From contig NZ_JASOKT010000002.1 of NCBI RefSeq assembly GCF_030216305.1, positions 1 through 64,000 of the forward strand: a stretch of 64,000 nucleotides of DNA, read 5' to 3'. Positions 55,963-64,000 of the stretch are shown piece after piece. Both the position numbers and the translations under genes were made by a program. The notes beneath the pieces are model-generated. The model was not told the DNA's origin and made no database searches. It was given only the letters and a program-made list of their open reading frames with translations. The DNA is from Actinotignum timonense (lineage in GTDB: Bacteria > Actinomycetota > Actinomycetes > Actinomycetales > Actinomycetaceae). Within the stretch, counting starts at the first letter, position 1; each line of letters opens with the position of its first letter.

Positions 55963-56862
55963 ATGGCACAGACTCAGAAGAATAACCGGCAAAGCTCCGC
56001 GGCGCAGCGGCGTGAAACCGCGCGCGCGGCGGCGGCCCGGCTCCAGGAACAGGAAAAGAAGCGGGCGCGGCGCAATCGCGCGCTCGCGGTTGTGGCGGCT
56101 GTTGTGGTGGTGGCGCTTATCGCGGCGGCCGTGTGGTTCATCCTCTCCAATAAGAAGGATGATGCGGGCGCCCCGGCCACGCAGGAAAGCTCTGCGGCCG
56201 CGTACCCGAGCGCGCCGGCCACCGCGCTGGCCGAACGCTCCGCCCCGAAGGTCACCGCGCAGCTGCCGAAAAACGTGACCCCGGATGTGGGGGTGAGCGT
56301 GGGCAGTTCGCTTGCGGCCGGCACCGTGAACGACGGCAAGCCGGTTGTTGATATTTACTTCGACTACCTGTGCGTGTGGTGCAACCGCCTGGAAACCTCC
56401 TACGCGGAGGAGCTCACCCAGCGCGCGAAGAACGGCGAAATCACGCTGGTCTACCACCCGCTCGTGGTGGAATCGCAGTACGAATTCTCGCACACCGCCT
56501 CGGCCTCGGCGCTGTGGGTGGCCGAGCATCGCCCCGATGTTTTCGCGGCCTACCACAACGAAATTTTCGCGATGACGGCCCCGCTCTTCGAAGCGAAGGA
56601 AAAGGTGCCGGTGCCGCAAACCGCGCAGCTGGCCGAACTCGGTAAGAAGGCCGGCCTCACCGATGCCGAAGCCGAGCAAATGATCGCGGACGTTTCCGTT
56701 GGGGACGGCAAGCCCGCTATGTACTCCGAGCTGCTGGGCCAGTCGCTCCAGCAGTTCAGCGCCGACGGCTTCACCGGCACCCCCACCGTGCTCCTCAACG
56801 GCAAACAGGTGGCGGACTGGACCGACGGCAAACTCAGCGCCGCGCTCGACGCCCTCAAGTAG
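55963..56862 (+). CDS. DsbA/thioredoxin-fold membrane-anchored oxidoreductase
   Basis: The 299-aa protein has a basic cytoplasmic start, one TM (about 43-65, ALAVVAAVVVVALIAAAVWF) and an extracytoplasmic DsbA-type domain with the active site DYLCVWCNRLE (CVWC). It ends with the cis-Pro region FTGTPTVLLNGK. Actinobacterial relatives oxidise secreted proteins or assemble pili; partners are not in the window. GAGGGAAAG precedes the ATG. Confidence 0.92.
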   Translation: MAQTQKNNRQSSAAQRRETARAAAARLQEQEKKRARRNRALAVVAAVVVVALIAAAVWFILSNKKDDAGAPATQESSAAAYPSAPATALAERSAPKVTAQLPKNVTPDVGVSVGSSLAAGTVNDGKPVVDIYFDYLCVWCNRLETSYAEELTQRAKNGEITLVYHPLVVESQYEFSHTASASALWVAEHRPDVFAAYHNEIFAMTAPLFEAKEKVPVPQTAQLAELGKKAGLTDAEAEQMIADVSVGDGKPAMYSELLGQSLQQFSADGFTGTPTVLLNGKQVADWTDGKLSAALDALK

Positions 56863-56902
56863 TGCCCCAGGCGCCGCGTGCCTTTTCGGTACGACGACGC
56901 CG

Positions 56903-56934
56903 CAGCGGGGCGGTCGCTTCGCGCCGCCCCGCTG
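56903..56934. terminator. Hairpin after the DsbA-like gene
   Basis: Perfect 11-bp stem CAGCGGGGCGG / CCGCCCCGCTG (56903-56913, 56924-56934). It is preceded immediately by a copy of the dispersed 12-mer (56892-56903). Confidence 0.6.
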
Positions 56935-57029
56935 GGTGCTAGCTCCCGGGATCCCTATTTGTTCCAGAGGGGGGATTCTGGCATGATAAACTCTGGTTCC
57001 TTGCTCGGCGGGTGTGCCGGGCAAGAATT

Positions 57030-57102
57030 GCCTCCGTAGCTCAGTTGGTAGAGCAGCTGTCTTGTAAACAGCAGGTCACAGGTTCGAGTCCTGCCGGGGG
57101 CT
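57030..57102 (+). tRNA. tRNA-Thr(UGU)
   Basis: Acceptor GCCTCCG with CGGGGGC (one T-G pair), D-loop AGTTGGTAGA, anticodon stem GCTGT/ACAGC with loop CTTGTAA (anticodon TGT, reading ACA), T-loop GTTCGAGTC. No encoded CCA. Confidence 0.97.
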
Positions 57103-57160
57103 CAAGTACGGCATATATGTCAGGAATGCACTGGGTGGTAACCATGGTGCTCGGAAAACA

Positions 57161-57205
57161 AACGCGGGAGAAGGCGCGGTCTGATGACCAGCTTTCTCCC
57201 GCGTT
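57161..57205 (-). terminator. Terminator of the LQRTG surface-protein gene
   Basis: Perfect 12-bp inverted repeat AACGCGGGAGAA (57161-57172) with its complement (57194-57205). The T-rich tail (TTTGTTTTCC) lies on the minus strand, right after the surface-protein gene's stop. Confidence 0.8.
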
Positions 57206-57219
57206 GCGGTCAAGGCGTG

Positions 57220-58698
57220 CTATGCCGTGCGCTTGGCTCGGCTGCGCGTGACCACCGGGATGCCCATAAAGAGCAGAGCCGTGGCAGCTGCCAGGCCAAA
57301 GACGCTCGAGGCACCGGTGCGCTGCAGCTGGGGCTGGGTGCGCTTCTTCGTTACCCGCGGTCCCTCGGAGGGATTCTGGCCGGGCTTCTCACCGCTGGGG
57401 TTTCCGGGAGTAGTGGCACCAGGAGTTCCCGGTGTTCCGGGGCTGGGGTTACTCGGAGTGCTGGGCTGAGCGCCCGGGGTTTGACTGCCCGGGCTACTCG
57501 GGGCACTCGGTTGGTTACCTGGAGTCTCCGGATCGTCAGGGGTGCCCGGGGTAGTGGGCTGGGTGCCAGGTGTGGCGGGGGTACCGGTATCAGATGTTTC
57601 GGGATTGTCGGGCTTCTTGTCCTCCGGCGTCGTCTTCTCGCATATCTTCACGACTGCCGCGGCTTGGTCACAGCCATCTTCGTTGATGCCGCTCAGGTAG
57701 TAGGTGACCGCAGGATTTGAGTGGAGTGCAAAGGTGAAGGAATAGCGGTCATAAACTGACGCAGAACTTCCAATATCCGTACCGATAAGGTCGGTGCGGC
57801 CTGATTCTCCGGTGACGATGCACTGGGGTGAGCCAGTCAGACCTGCGGGGGTGGTGTGTTCGAGGAGGAACTTATTGGTGCTGGGATCTGTCAGCGAATA
57901 AGCGGGCAACTCACCCGTGCGGGCCCATTGATATTCCTGGAGATTCTGGCATCCTTCCTCGTAGGAACCGGGCCCACCGCCTTCTTGGCTACACTTCCAG
58001 AGCTTATTGGTTGCACGGATAGGAAGAACGGTCAGCTCTGATTGGACGGTGACATCGCCTTCAACCTTGATTGTGAAGACACCTGGCTCGTTGATGCCGA
58101 AGCTATACTCGTCGTACATCTCCATATTTTTCACCGGCGCGCTATAACCAAGATATGATGGCTCTTCACCTGACTTTGCGGTGCTCGCTGGAGTACGCCA
58201 TATCCCGAAGTTAGGATCGGTGAAATCGGTGGAAATAACCCCACCGCTGCCCGGTGTTTCTAACCAACCGGAGGAATCGCGCGTAACCTCAATAACGGGA
58301 AGGGCTTGTTCCACGCTTTTTACGGGAATCGTCGTTGTTACACGAAGATCGGACTTCTCCGCAACCTCCCAGGCACGATCCGGGACGCTGGTTAGAGTGA
58401 ATTTCACATTTTCCAGTACGGAGGGTACAAAAATGGAGGTACCTCGCGTTGTTTGAATATGGTCGGAGGATAGAAGTAGGGGAGTTGTCTGTACTGTATA
58501 GGTCACATGGGCGACGTCACCAACTTTCTCCACACAAGTGTCGCCGCCCTGGCAGTTAACCGCGCCGCCAGTCAGGGAATTAATACCGCGGCCCCACTGC
58601 GTGGCGGTGCCACTGGCAGTGGCGGGTAGAAGCAAACCTATCCCGGCGAGCGCAACAGCAAGAGCGGCGCTCCCGAATGCCACTATTGGTTTTTTCAT
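57220..58698 (-). CDS. Sortase-anchored surface protein (LQRTG)
   Basis: The 492-aa protein has a signal peptide (MKKPIVAFGSAALAVALAGI, cleavage near ATASG) and a ~320-residue exported region with cysteines (CQGGDTC; CEKT) and no recognised domain. A Pro/Gly/Thr-rich linker (about 350-445) follows. The sorting signal LQRTG (458-462) comes next, then a hydrophobic stretch and the tail RSRAKRTA. LQRTG departs from LPxTG at two positions. The gene has a strong terminator and stands alone. Its role may be adhesion or a pilin-like function, which is only a guess. Confidence 0.75.
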   Translation of the reverse strand: MKKPIVAFGSAALAVALAGIGLLLPATASGTATQWGRGINSLTGGAVNCQGGDTCVEKVGDVAHVTYTVQTTPLLLSSDHIQTTRGTSIFVPSVLENVKFTLTSVPDRAWEVAEKSDLRVTTTIPVKSVEQALPVIEVTRDSSGWLETPGSGGVISTDFTDPNFGIWRTPASTAKSGEEPSYLGYSAPVKNMEMYDEYSFGINEPGVFTIKVEGDVTVQSELTVLPIRATNKLWKCSQEGGGPGSYEEGCQNLQEYQWARTGELPAYSLTDPSTNKFLLEHTTPAGLTGSPQCIVTGESGRTDLIGTDIGSSASVYDRYSFTFALHSNPAVTYYLSGINEDGCDQAAAVVKICEKTTPEDKKPDNPETSDTGTPATPGTQPTTPGTPDDPETPGNQPSAPSSPGSQTPGAQPSTPSNPSPGTPGTPGATTPGNPSGEKPGQNPSEGPRVTKKRTQPQLQRTGASSVFGLAAATALLFMGIPVVTRSRAKRTA

Positions 58699-59208
58699 GT
58701 CTCATCCATTCGTAACGTGGGTAAAAATACGAGGTGTGGCGGAGCCCGCAATTCTAAACTTTTGGGTACCCGACACTGGACTAACCCGAAGTAGAATTTG
58801 GGCTACACCAAAGGCGTAGATAAACCTGTTGAGGTTGCTCAATATATTAGAAATTATAGCCTGAATCGTATCGAACTGGTCGAACATAGCGGGGGAAATG
58901 AGGTGCACATACCGTGCTGTGTTTTTCTGGTGAAGACTTGGTTTATCGTGGCCGGTCGGGTGCATTTTAATGTGATTGATTTTCGCGCAATGGTTCTTGA
59001 GGTGCAGTTTTTAAATAATGCGATTTATTGTTGAGGTATTTCCAGTCACACTATACGGGGTTAGGTGTTCTCATGCGGCAGAATAGGCATAGCTTGTGGC
59101 GGTGCAGTCCTCGCATCGTACCGTTAGTGGTGAATGGTGCGTGGCGTCGGTAGTTCGCGTACATGTGATCGTTCGACTGAGACGCGGTAGCCTCAGCGGC
59201 TCCTGGTT
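58699..59208. other. Gene-free AT-richer gap
   Basis: No ORF with family features on either strand. It separates the surface-protein gene from the divergent paralogue at 59221 and should carry both promoters. No repeat or RNA motif was recognised. Confidence 0.5.
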
Positions 59209-59220
59209 ATGGAGGTTTTT

Positions 59221-59937
59221 ATGTCCCTTCCCGTTGGTGCATTTACTGCTGCAGCGCCCGCGATTCAGCGCCGTTTGCGGAAAATGAGCAAGTATCCGCG
59301 CGAGCCGCGGGTGTTCTCGCAAGCGAAGCTCCTTATTCCAGTAGGGGCATTATGTACTTCGTTTCTGTTGATCGGCTCGGTTATCGTTCTGACTACCGAC
59401 GAAGTGCCTGATCCTGTTGATAAAATGCTGTTTCTCGCTTTGATTTCCTTCGGGATGTTTTTCGGCGTTTTGTTTTTGGCGCATGGTTTCTGGCGGCGTT
59501 TCGGCGTAGATGATCAAAAAGTATGGTCGAAGTTCGGGTCTGTTTTCTACCGAGAGATTTATTTCTCCGAGATAACGCGCGTGACCTTCGCGGGGATATC
59601 TTTCGGGGTCTTTGCTTGTAATAAGAGACCTATTGCTTTGGGTATCAACCGCTTTGATTACACCCTGGCATGCTTGCGAATCCTGGAGGAGATGCGGATC
59701 CGTCGCTTCACGGTTGGGAAAATTGAACCGAACGATCCGCGGTGGCCGGAGGCGTGGCAGGACATGCGTAATCGCCTTGCGGCCGAAGCGTATCGGAACC
59801 ACCAAAATTACTATGATTCCCACCCAGTCGAATTGCAGGAGCTCAACGCATTAGCGGTGGGGCGTTACCCTTCGGGCTCTCAACGTCCCTCGGAAAGCTC
59901 GATCAGTGCTTGGAGCTCGGCGGGGCGGCTGTCGTAG
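59221..59937 (+). CDS. Two-TM paralogue 1 (immunity-like family), stop codon lost
   Basis: The 238-aa member of a four-copy family has the QRRLRKMSKYPREPRVFSQ start block and two TM helices (about 43-65 and 73-92). A cytoplasmic part follows with WSKFGSVFYREIYFSEIT and FDYTLACLRILEE, then RIRRFTVGKIEPNDPRWPEA. The other copies end in a GR-stop; here the stop is a TAC codon, and 23 unrelated residues follow, read antisense into paralogue 2. ATG 59221 has GGAGG five bases upstream. The function is unknown; see the RHS gene for context. Confidence 0.8.
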   Translation: MSLPVGAFTAAAPAIQRRLRKMSKYPREPRVFSQAKLLIPVGALCTSFLLIGSVIVLTTDEVPDPVDKMLFLALISFGMFFGVLFLAHGFWRRFGVDDQKVWSKFGSVFYREIYFSEITRVTFAGISFGVFACNKRPIALGINRFDYTLACLRILEEMRIRRFTVGKIEPNDPRWPEAWQDMRNRLAAEAYRNHQNYYDSHPVELQELNALAVGRYPSGSQRPSESSISAWSSAGRLS

Positions 59938-60542
59938 TAGCCTCGGTGGTTGCGGTAGGTTTCCGCGGCTAGTTCGTAACGTAGGTTTTGTGCGGCTTCG
60001 GGCCAACGCGGGTCGTGGGGGGCGACGTCGTCCACCGTGAAACGGCGGTACTTCAGCTCTTCAAGGATTCGCAAGTAAGCGAGGGTGTAATCGAAACGCG
60101 CCTTGTCGATCACGAGACGGGAATTACCTTCATAAATGCGCCATCCATTATTCCCCGCAGGTGTTATCTGAGTAATGTTCGCGAAAGGTATCTCGCGGTA
60201 GAAAATGGGAGTAAAGCGCGACCACATTCTATGGTTGTCCACACCAAGACGGCGCCCGATTCCCAGCCATAGGCAAAGCAATCCGATAAAACACGCGGCG
60301 GCGAGAATAGCGATGAGACTGGTGAAATTGGAAGTTCGCTCTTCTGGATCCACAACAGAAAGGACAAGAAGCCCCAAAGCGGCGCAACTAGTTATGATGC
60401 CGCCAAGAGAAAGAGCCAATTTCGCTTGAGAGAAGATGCGTTTTTCACGCGGGTACATACTCATCTTCCGGAGTCTGCGTTGGACCGAGGATTGCATAAC
60501 GTTGGTGGCGAGTCCGGCAGCGGAGACAAAAGGTATGGACAT
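59880..60542 (-). CDS. Two-TM paralogue 2 (immunity-like family)
   Basis: The 220-aa member has an Ala/Val-rich N-terminus (MSIPFVSAAGLATNVMQSS) and the QRRLRKMSMYPREKRIFSQ block. Two TMs (about 43-65 and 74-94) follow, then WSRFTPIFYREIPFANITQI and FDYTLAYLRILEELKYRRFT. PHDPRWPEAAQNLRYELAAE and a terminal ELSEGR end it. The first ~20 residues and the loop after NITQ are the most variable between copies. AAGGAG lies 9 nt upstream of the ATG. It is last in the minus-strand trio, 32 nt after paralogue 3. Its end overlaps paralogue 1 antisense by 58 bp. Confidence 0.85.
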   Translation of the reverse strand: MSIPFVSAAGLATNVMQSSVQRRLRKMSMYPREKRIFSQAKLALSLGGIITSCAALGLLVLSVVDPEERTSNFTSLIAILAAACFIGLLCLWLGIGRRLGVDNHRMWSRFTPIFYREIPFANITQITPAGNNGWRIYEGNSRLVIDKARFDYTLAYLRILEELKYRRFTVDDVAPHDPRWPEAAQNLRYELAAETYRNHRGYYDSRPAELQALIELSEGR

Positions 60543-60574
60543 GGCAGCGGCTCCTTCCGCGGAAACGGTGATGA

Positions 60575-61237
60575 CTAGCGTCCTTGAGCGAGGGCAGTGA
60601 GTTCGTGGAGTTCGACGAGATGTGTGTCGTAGTAGTTCTGGTGGTTGCAATAGGCTTCCGTGGCTAGCGCGTTGCGTAGTTCCTGTGCGGCTTCGGGCCA
60701 GCGCGGGTCGTGTGGGGCGACGTCGCCCACCGTGAAACGGCGGTACTTCAGCTCTTCAAGGATTCGCAAGTAGGCAAGGGTGTAGTCGAAGCGGTTGATT
60801 GCTATTCCGAGGAACTTCTTCTGTCCGTTGTAGAGGCGAAAACCCAGGTTGTCGAACGTGATTCGAGTGATGTCCGAGAAGTAGATCTCGCGGTAGAACA
60901 CGGGTGCGAAACGGGACCAAACTTTTTCGTTGTCGACGCCGAACCGGCGCGCTAATCCCATCCAGAGGAACCAGAGGGACGGAATTATTGCGATGGAGCA
61001 TAAGACAATCCCTATGGTGGCATCCTCGGGGCGGCTGGCCTCGTCACTGGTTGCTAGGGCAATGACCGTTAGTCCGAGGAGACTGGCACTGATTCCACCG
61101 ACTGGAAGGAAGATTTTCGCCTGTGAAAAGACTCGTGGTTCACGCGGGTACGTGCTCATCTTCCGGAGTCGCCGCTGAATGGTTGGTGCCGCAGCGCCCG
61201 CGGTGAAACTGGCCGCTGGTCCGATAAAGCTAGTCAT
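60575..61237 (-). CDS. Two-TM paralogue 3 (immunity-like family)
   Basis: The 220-aa member has the same architecture as its neighbours: QRRLRKMSTYPREPRVFSQ, TMs near 43-65 and 74-96, WSRFAPVFYREIYFSDITRI, FDYTLAYLRILEELKYRRFT and a final ALAQGR. Its loop (FDNLGFRLYNGQKKFLGIAI) is closer to paralogue 1 than to 2 or 4, so the array holds at least two subtypes. The pattern of short strands after the TM pair could be a PH-like fold, which is a guess. AAAAGGA precedes the ATG. Confidence 0.85.
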   Translation of the reverse strand: MTSFIGPAASFTAGAAAPTIQRRLRKMSTYPREPRVFSQAKIFLPVGGISASLLGLTVIALATSDEASRPEDATIGIVLCSIAIIPSLWFLWMGLARRFGVDNEKVWSRFAPVFYREIYFSDITRITFDNLGFRLYNGQKKFLGIAINRFDYTLAYLRILEELKYRRFTVGDVAPHDPRWPEAAQELRNALATEAYCNHQNYYDTHLVELHELTALAQGR

Positions 61238-61278
61238 CAGGGGAATCCTTTTCTACCAAGGGGAGCGGGGTTTGGTAA

Positions 61279-61941
61279 CTAACGTCCCTCGGAAAGTTCA
61301 ATCAGCGCTTGGAGCTCAGCTGGGTGGCTGTTGTAGTACTTCTGGTGGTTGCGGTAGGTTTCCGCGGCTAGTTCGTAACGTAGGTTTTGTGCGGCTTCGG
61401 GCCAACGCGGGTCGTGGGGTTCAACATTGTTGGCGGTGAAACGGCGGTACTTGAGTTCCTCAAGGATCCGTAGGTAGGCAAGGGTGTAATCGAAAACATC
61501 TTTGGAGAGGGTGAGATGGGTGCTGTTCCCATAAACCTTCCAGCCGTCATTGCCGGCAGTGGTGATACTGGTGATCTGAGAGTAGGGGATCTCGTGATGG
61601 AAAAACGGAGTCAGATGGGACCATACACTTACCTGATTAACGCCGTATCGGCGAGCTAGACCTACCCATACCAGGAGCAAACCCAGAATAAAACTGGCGG
61701 AAAATCCCACGAGTTCCGGGATGAAGTCGCCAAGGTCCGATCCCGATGACACGATGAGGGTGCCGAGAAGACCGAGGATTCCGATTGCTAGGAAAACGCC
61801 GCCGATAGGAACTGCCCGCTTGACTATCGAGAAAACTCGCTCTTGGCGCGGGTATTCGCTCATCTTCCTGATGCGGCGTTGCAACGGGGATTGTATTGCG
61901 CCGGTAACAAATCCTGCGAATGGAGCGAATGTAACTGACAC
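61279..61941 (-). CDS. Two-TM paralogue 4, first after the RHS gene
   Basis: The 220-aa member nearest the RHS gene has QRRIRKMSEYPRQERVFSI, two TMs, WSHLTPFFHHEIPYSQITSI, FDYTLAYLRILEELKYRRFT and a final ELSEGR. It is the most diverged in the TM and FYREI regions. GTG 61941 is chosen because GAAAGGAAAAG lies just before it and it gives exactly 220 aa, like paralogues 2 and 3. Its place 119 nt downstream of the RHS stop, after a hairpin, is where a cognate immunity gene is expected. Confidence 0.83.
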   Translation of the reverse strand: MSVTFAPFAGFVTGAIQSPLQRRIRKMSEYPRQERVFSIVKRAVPIGGVFLAIGILGLLGTLIVSSGSDLGDFIPELVGFSASFILGLLLVWVGLARRYGVNQVSVWSHLTPFFHHEIPYSQITSITTAGNDGWKVYGNSTHLTLSKDVFDYTLAYLRILEELKYRRFTANNVEPHDPRWPEAAQNLRYELAAETYRNHQKYYNSHPAELQALIELSEGR

Positions 61942-61985
61942 GGGTCTTTTCCTTTCAAGAAATATTGACGTTTGAAAAGGTTGAG

Positions 61986-62021
61986 CGGTGGGTGGAATCG
62001 TGCATATGATCCCACCCACCG
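61986..62021 (-). terminator. Hairpin between the RHS gene and the paralogue array
   Basis: CGGTGGGTGG (61986-61995) pairs with CCACCCACCG (62012-62021), with a small T-run on each side. It may partly separate expression of the toxin-type gene from the immunity-like genes. Confidence 0.6.
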
Positions 62022-62060
62022 TTTTCCTACCTGGGGTACTTTATTGATTACATAGAGTCC

Positions 62061-64000
62061 TTATTTCTGCGTCATCTTCGATAGCGAGTCGCCAACAGCC
62101 TTGATCTGCTTCTCGGCGTGTGACTCCGGTTTATTAATCGCAGGATCCCCATCTAGGAATCTATCTTGGACGTATCCACCGAAGTTCTTGATCTCCTTCG
62201 AGGTCATTTCTACCGCGAACTGTCCGCCACGGTTGAGTGCCCGTTGGCCGAGATCCTTCAGTTTGGGGTTCTGTGGAAGCTTGTCAATGCCAATCTTGTC
62301 CAGGCCCTTGGTTTTGACTAGGCCGCTTCCCGTGGCTCCGAGGCTCGATTTTGCGATATTTCCCGCAAGTTTTCCGACATCGTAATTGGGTTTGAACTGT
62401 CCGGTCTCGGCAAAGGTTTCAAACGTTCCGTTCATGAACCAGGATGCAGTTTCTTTTGCGCCGTCGGATGCGAAGCTCTTCATCCCATTTTCGGCCACGT
62501 TAGTAACAAATTCTCGTCCGCCCGCAGAGAGCTTCGGGATAGCATTCTTAGCGAGAGATGTTTTGCCGAGGAATCGTTGTCCTAGCTTGTTCATTCCTGA
62601 AATTACGCCATTGACTTTATCTGGAGCGGCTGCACCGAAACGCCCGGCGAAGTTCTTGACGATACCAAGGTCTCCGACCCATTTTCCTAAACCTCCGGTT
62701 GCTCCCCCGACCACAGTACTGAGGGCGAATTCCGATAAACTAAATTGATTAGCTGGCTTGAATATCGCTTGAGTGGTCATATTAGCTCCGCCAGCTACCG
62801 CTCCTCCCGCTATAACTGCGGCTGCGAGCCCAGTTCCAAATACGGCGGGCGCTAGAAAAACACCGGCTGCAACGAGAGCGATTCCACCAACAATGAGCGC
62901 TCCGCGCTTGATGTCTTCCCAATGGACCTTTACCCAATTGACAGTTGCGTTGAACGCTCCCTTGAGCCAGTTCCCTGCGCTTTTCAGGAAGTTGCCGACT
63001 GGTTTGAGGATATTATCGCGGGTCCAATCCCACCCAGTACGCAAAGCCTTGCCAATACCATCAAACGCAGCATCAAGCCCTCTACCCAGCCTTGTAAAGA
63101 AACCATCGGTAGCAGGGGTCAGCCCGAGTGGGTCCATGAGTGCGAGTGGGTTATTCGCACCATAGTTATACGGATTAGTCTGGTACGACGTCCCCGCCGG
63201 CGCCGGGAGGGGATCCGGGGACAAGAACGCCTGAGTGGTCGGGTCATACAGGCGCTCACCCATCCACTCCATACCACCAACACGCAAGGCCCCAGTCCCG
63301 AGCACGTCAACACCCTCAGGTAAAGACTCACTCAAACCAGCCACGACGCCGGGGCTAGCGAACGGGGCCATCGGGTCCGTGCCCCGCCCGGCCCTCCAGC
63401 TCGTATCAGACCGAGTTTCCATACCTTGCCCGCTGAGCATCACACCACCGGGAAGAGACACGAACGGGCTACCATTCATCGCCCCGACCGTGGGGATAGG
63501 GGAAGCATAATCCCACTCAAGGCGAGTCTCATCCCCGAAACTGATCGGGTTACCCAACCCGTCCAGGGTGATAGTCAGCTCGCGTTCACGGCCATCAACC
63601 ACGTCAGTAATACCCGCCAGGCTCCCACTCGCATCCCAACGCAACCGGCGCACGAGCTTCCCGTCCACGGTCTGGCTAACCCGATACCCATCCGCGTCAT
63701 AGCCGTAAACCGTCCGGCTCGTGCCTTGCGGGCCAGTGAGGTGCCGCTCAACGAGCTGGCTCGCCTGATCATAGGTGTATTCACTGACCGTATCACCGTC
63801 GGTGAAGCGGATAATACGAGCAGCCTCGTCATACTCCCACGTCTTCTTTACGCCACTGGTTGAGATAGCAGCAGTAAGCTGGCCGTCCTCACCGTACTCA
63901 TAAGCAACTTTCTCACTCCCGGTGGTTATCGAGATAACACGACCCCACGAATCATGTTCAACACGGGTAGTTTCCTCCACACCATCACGAGTATGCGTAT
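62061..64000 (-). CDS. RHS/YD-repeat polymorphic toxin-type protein (N-terminus beyond window)
   Basis: At least 646 aa; the frame is open at the window edge, so most of the protein lies outside. YD repeats (YGEDGQLTA, YDEAARIIRF, YTYDQASQLVE, YGYDADGYRV) lead to the RHS core end: GERLYDPTTQAFLSPDPLP then NPYNYGANNPLALMDPLGL. After this boundary comes a ~350-aa variable C-terminus: amphipathic repeats (LGRGLDAAFDGIGKALRTGW), a Gly/Ala-rich hydrophobic stretch (IVGGIALVAAGVFLAPAV...) and a Lys-rich helical tail. No known toxin fold or catalytic motif was recognised. Secreted RHS proteins deliver C-terminal toxins to competitors. Confidence 0.88.
   Translation of the reverse strand, partial: THTRDGVEETTRVEHDSWGRVISITTGSEKVAYEYGEDGQLTAAISTSGVKKTWEYDEAARIIRFTDGDTVSEYTYDQASQLVERHLTGPQGTSRTVYGYDADGYRVSQTVDGKLVRRLRWDASGSLAGITDVVDGRERELTITLDGLGNPISFGDETRLEWDYASPIPTVGAMNGSPFVSLPGGVMLSGQGMETRSDTSWRAGRGTDPMAPFASPGVVAGLSESLPEGVDVLGTGALRVGGMEWMGERLYDPTTQAFLSPDPLPAPAGTSYQTNPYNYGANNPLALMDPLGLTPATDGFFTRLGRGLDAAFDGIGKALRTGWDWTRDNILKPVGNFLKSAGNWLKGAFNATVNWVKVHWEDIKRGALIVGGIALVAAGVFLAPAVFGTGLAAAVIAGGAVAGGANMTTQAIFKPANQFSLSEFALSTVVGGATGGLGKWVGDLGIVKNFAGRFGAAAPDKVNGVISGMNKLGQRFLGKTSLAKNAIPKLSAGGREFVTNVAENGMKSFASDGAKETASWFMNGTFETFAETGQFKPNYDVGKLAGNIAKSSLGATGSGLVKTKGLDKIGIDKLPQNPKLKDLGQRALNRGGQFAVEMTSKEIKNFGGYVQDRFLDGDPAINKPESHAEKQIKAVGDSLSKMTQK

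Noticed and set aside
58798..59034. A 78-codon plus-strand frame in the gap before paralogue 1
   Set aside because: TTG start without a ribosome site, no domain, atypical composition.

Overview
This window comes from a high-GC Gram-positive actinobacterium. The order Actinomycetales (family Actinomycetaceae, or a close relative) is the best guess. The reasons are the gene content (senX3-regX3-phoU, carD, ffs-dnaX-recR, cysS-rlmB, tmk-holB), non-canonical sortase signals (LAHTG, LQRTG), a fermentative bifunctional AdhE, and many start codons placed 6-7 nt after a TANNNT -10 box, which is the actinobacterial leaderless pattern. The species cannot be named from the sequence alone.

Layout. 1-5 kb: tmk-holB, a zinc alcohol/butanediol dehydrogenase and a secreted lipoprotein peptidase-like hydrolase. 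5-10 kb: a lower-GC accessory segment that starts beside tRNA-Thr(CGU). It holds a candidate terminator-bearing small RNA, a ClbS/DfsB-like protein, a small membrane protein, an AAA/DUF4143 ATPase, the collapsed remains of an insertion element and an LAxTG wall protein. 10-23 kb: a GIY-YIG protein, a cystine-type ABC transporter with a trans-sulfuration PLP enzyme, a PadR-controlled ABC exporter, an orphan RHH protein, AdhE, a tiny lipoprotein and GpmA. 23.6-28.4 kb: a four-gene anchored-repeat metal ABC transporter behind a Zur/Fur-like palindrome. 28.5-41 kb: phosphate signalling (phoU / senX3-regX3), carD, an MFS exporter, cysS-rlmB-unknown-ASCH, a LytR_C protein and a uracil permease.

41.1-43.2 kb: a second low-GC accessory patch ending at tRNA-Ser(GGA). 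It holds a truncated gene end, a zinc-ribbon protein, hicAB with a near-consensus promoter and an embedded operator, and a small lipoprotein knocked out of frame at an A7 tract. 43.4-57 kb: YbaK-type deacylase, acyl-CoA dehydrogenase, SRP RNA, dnaX-recR, lysC-asd, a DUF4032 kinase-like protein, an odd MalK-like ATPase, a Ser/Thr kinase, a DsbA-like oxidoreductase and tRNA-Thr(UGU). 57-64 kb: an LQRTG surface protein, then an RHS/YD-repeat polymorphic toxin-type protein (truncated by the window end). Three tandem 220-aa paralogous two-TM proteins follow the RHS gene on its strand, and a fourth copy lies on the opposite strand with its stop codon lost. This is the best candidate for an undescribed system: an RHS effector with an array of diversified membrane immunity-like proteins.

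Across the window, a 12-mer (CGACGACGCCGC or its complement) recurs 12 times in genes and intergenic gaps. Two gene ends (13.4 kb and 43.3 kb) carry decayed tandem copies of the local stop-codon region. No CRISPR array, complete IS, prophage or rRNA was seen.
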